The notes under the pieces are model-generated. The model saw only the letters and a list, made by a program, of their open reading frames with translations. It was not told the origin of the DNA and ran no database searches. The translations under genes were made by a program, and so were the position numbers. From a bacterium (GTDB lineage: Bacteria; Patescibacteriota; Minisyncoccia; Phycocordibacterales; UBA12079): a stretch of DNA of 50,557 nt. The stretch is taken from assembly GCA_030641525.1 (NCBI GenBank), contig DAOWHH010000002.1:1-50557 (forward strand). The letters run 5' to 3'. Every line of letters starts with the position of its first letter. Positions within the stretch are counted from its first letter, which is position 1. Below, piece after piece: positions 50,534 through 50,557 of this stretch.

Positions 50534-50557
50534 TTTTTTATAATTAAACTAATGATA

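Overview
The window is a low-GC, gene-dense bacterial chromosome segment that looks like a member of the Candidate Phyla Radiation (Patescibacteria, probably the Parcubacteria/Paceibacteria side). This is an inference from its composition, its short PheS and its PheT without the EMAP-type tRNA-binding domain, a VirD4-like ATPase next to a lamin-tail-domain protein, a TGS-ended RSH protein without ACT, and a stand-alone MazG and NYN protein. TGA is used as a stop (for example at 16992-16994 and 28543-28545), so this is not the recoded Gracilibacteria/Absconditabacteria group.

Layout: 1-1240 holds a receiver-only response regulator, two tandem tRNA-Thr genes and a structured stretch ending in a second copy of a tRNA 3' end. 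1356-7140 has three small genes of unknown or tentative function, each with its own promoter, Shine-Dalgarno site and terminator, set among a large glycosyltransferase and a DUF4015 glycosidase-like protein. 7284-10593 encodes a VirD4/TraG-like ATPase and a membrane-anchored LTD/PKD surface protein. 10738-38361 is a 27-kb surface-glycan locus: about a dozen glycosyltransferase modules (GT4, GT2, GT11-like, GT9-like), nine methyltransferase-like modules including three FkbM types, an SDR epimerase, an asparagine synthetase, an alcohol dehydrogenase plus minimal ThDP enzyme plus HldE-like kinase module, and the Wzm/Wzt exporter. Its genes lie in blocks of alternating strand, with two remnants of decayed gene copies nearby, which suggests repeated rearrangement. 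38540-50557 is a housekeeping region: RSH, PheS, MazG, NYN, PheT, MiaA, an MFS transporter, KhpA and TrmD, with two more small promoter-terminator cassettes and a MITE-like element.

How the parts fit: the glycosyltransferases and methyltransferases would build and decorate a polysaccharide on the cytoplasmic face, and Wzm/Wzt with its C-terminal carbohydrate-binding domain would export it. MiaA, TrmD, PheS/PheT and the tRNAs serve translation.

Most notable: (1) a complete NlpC/P60 peptidase domain with its Cys-His-His residues, inserted inside the B5 region of PheT; (2) a GxxExxY (PD-(D/E)XK-like) gene inserted at the start of wzt, with 32 bp of wzt duplicated on its two sides and a family of 41-bp ATTCGTAT-rich repeats around it; (3) two gene architectures, apparently leaderless genes with an extended -10 box 6-8 nt before ATG, and small cassettes with full sigma70-type promoters, leaders and Shine-Dalgarno sites; (4) a PP-PYR ThDP enzyme that lacks the transketolase C-terminal domain, inside the glycan locus.
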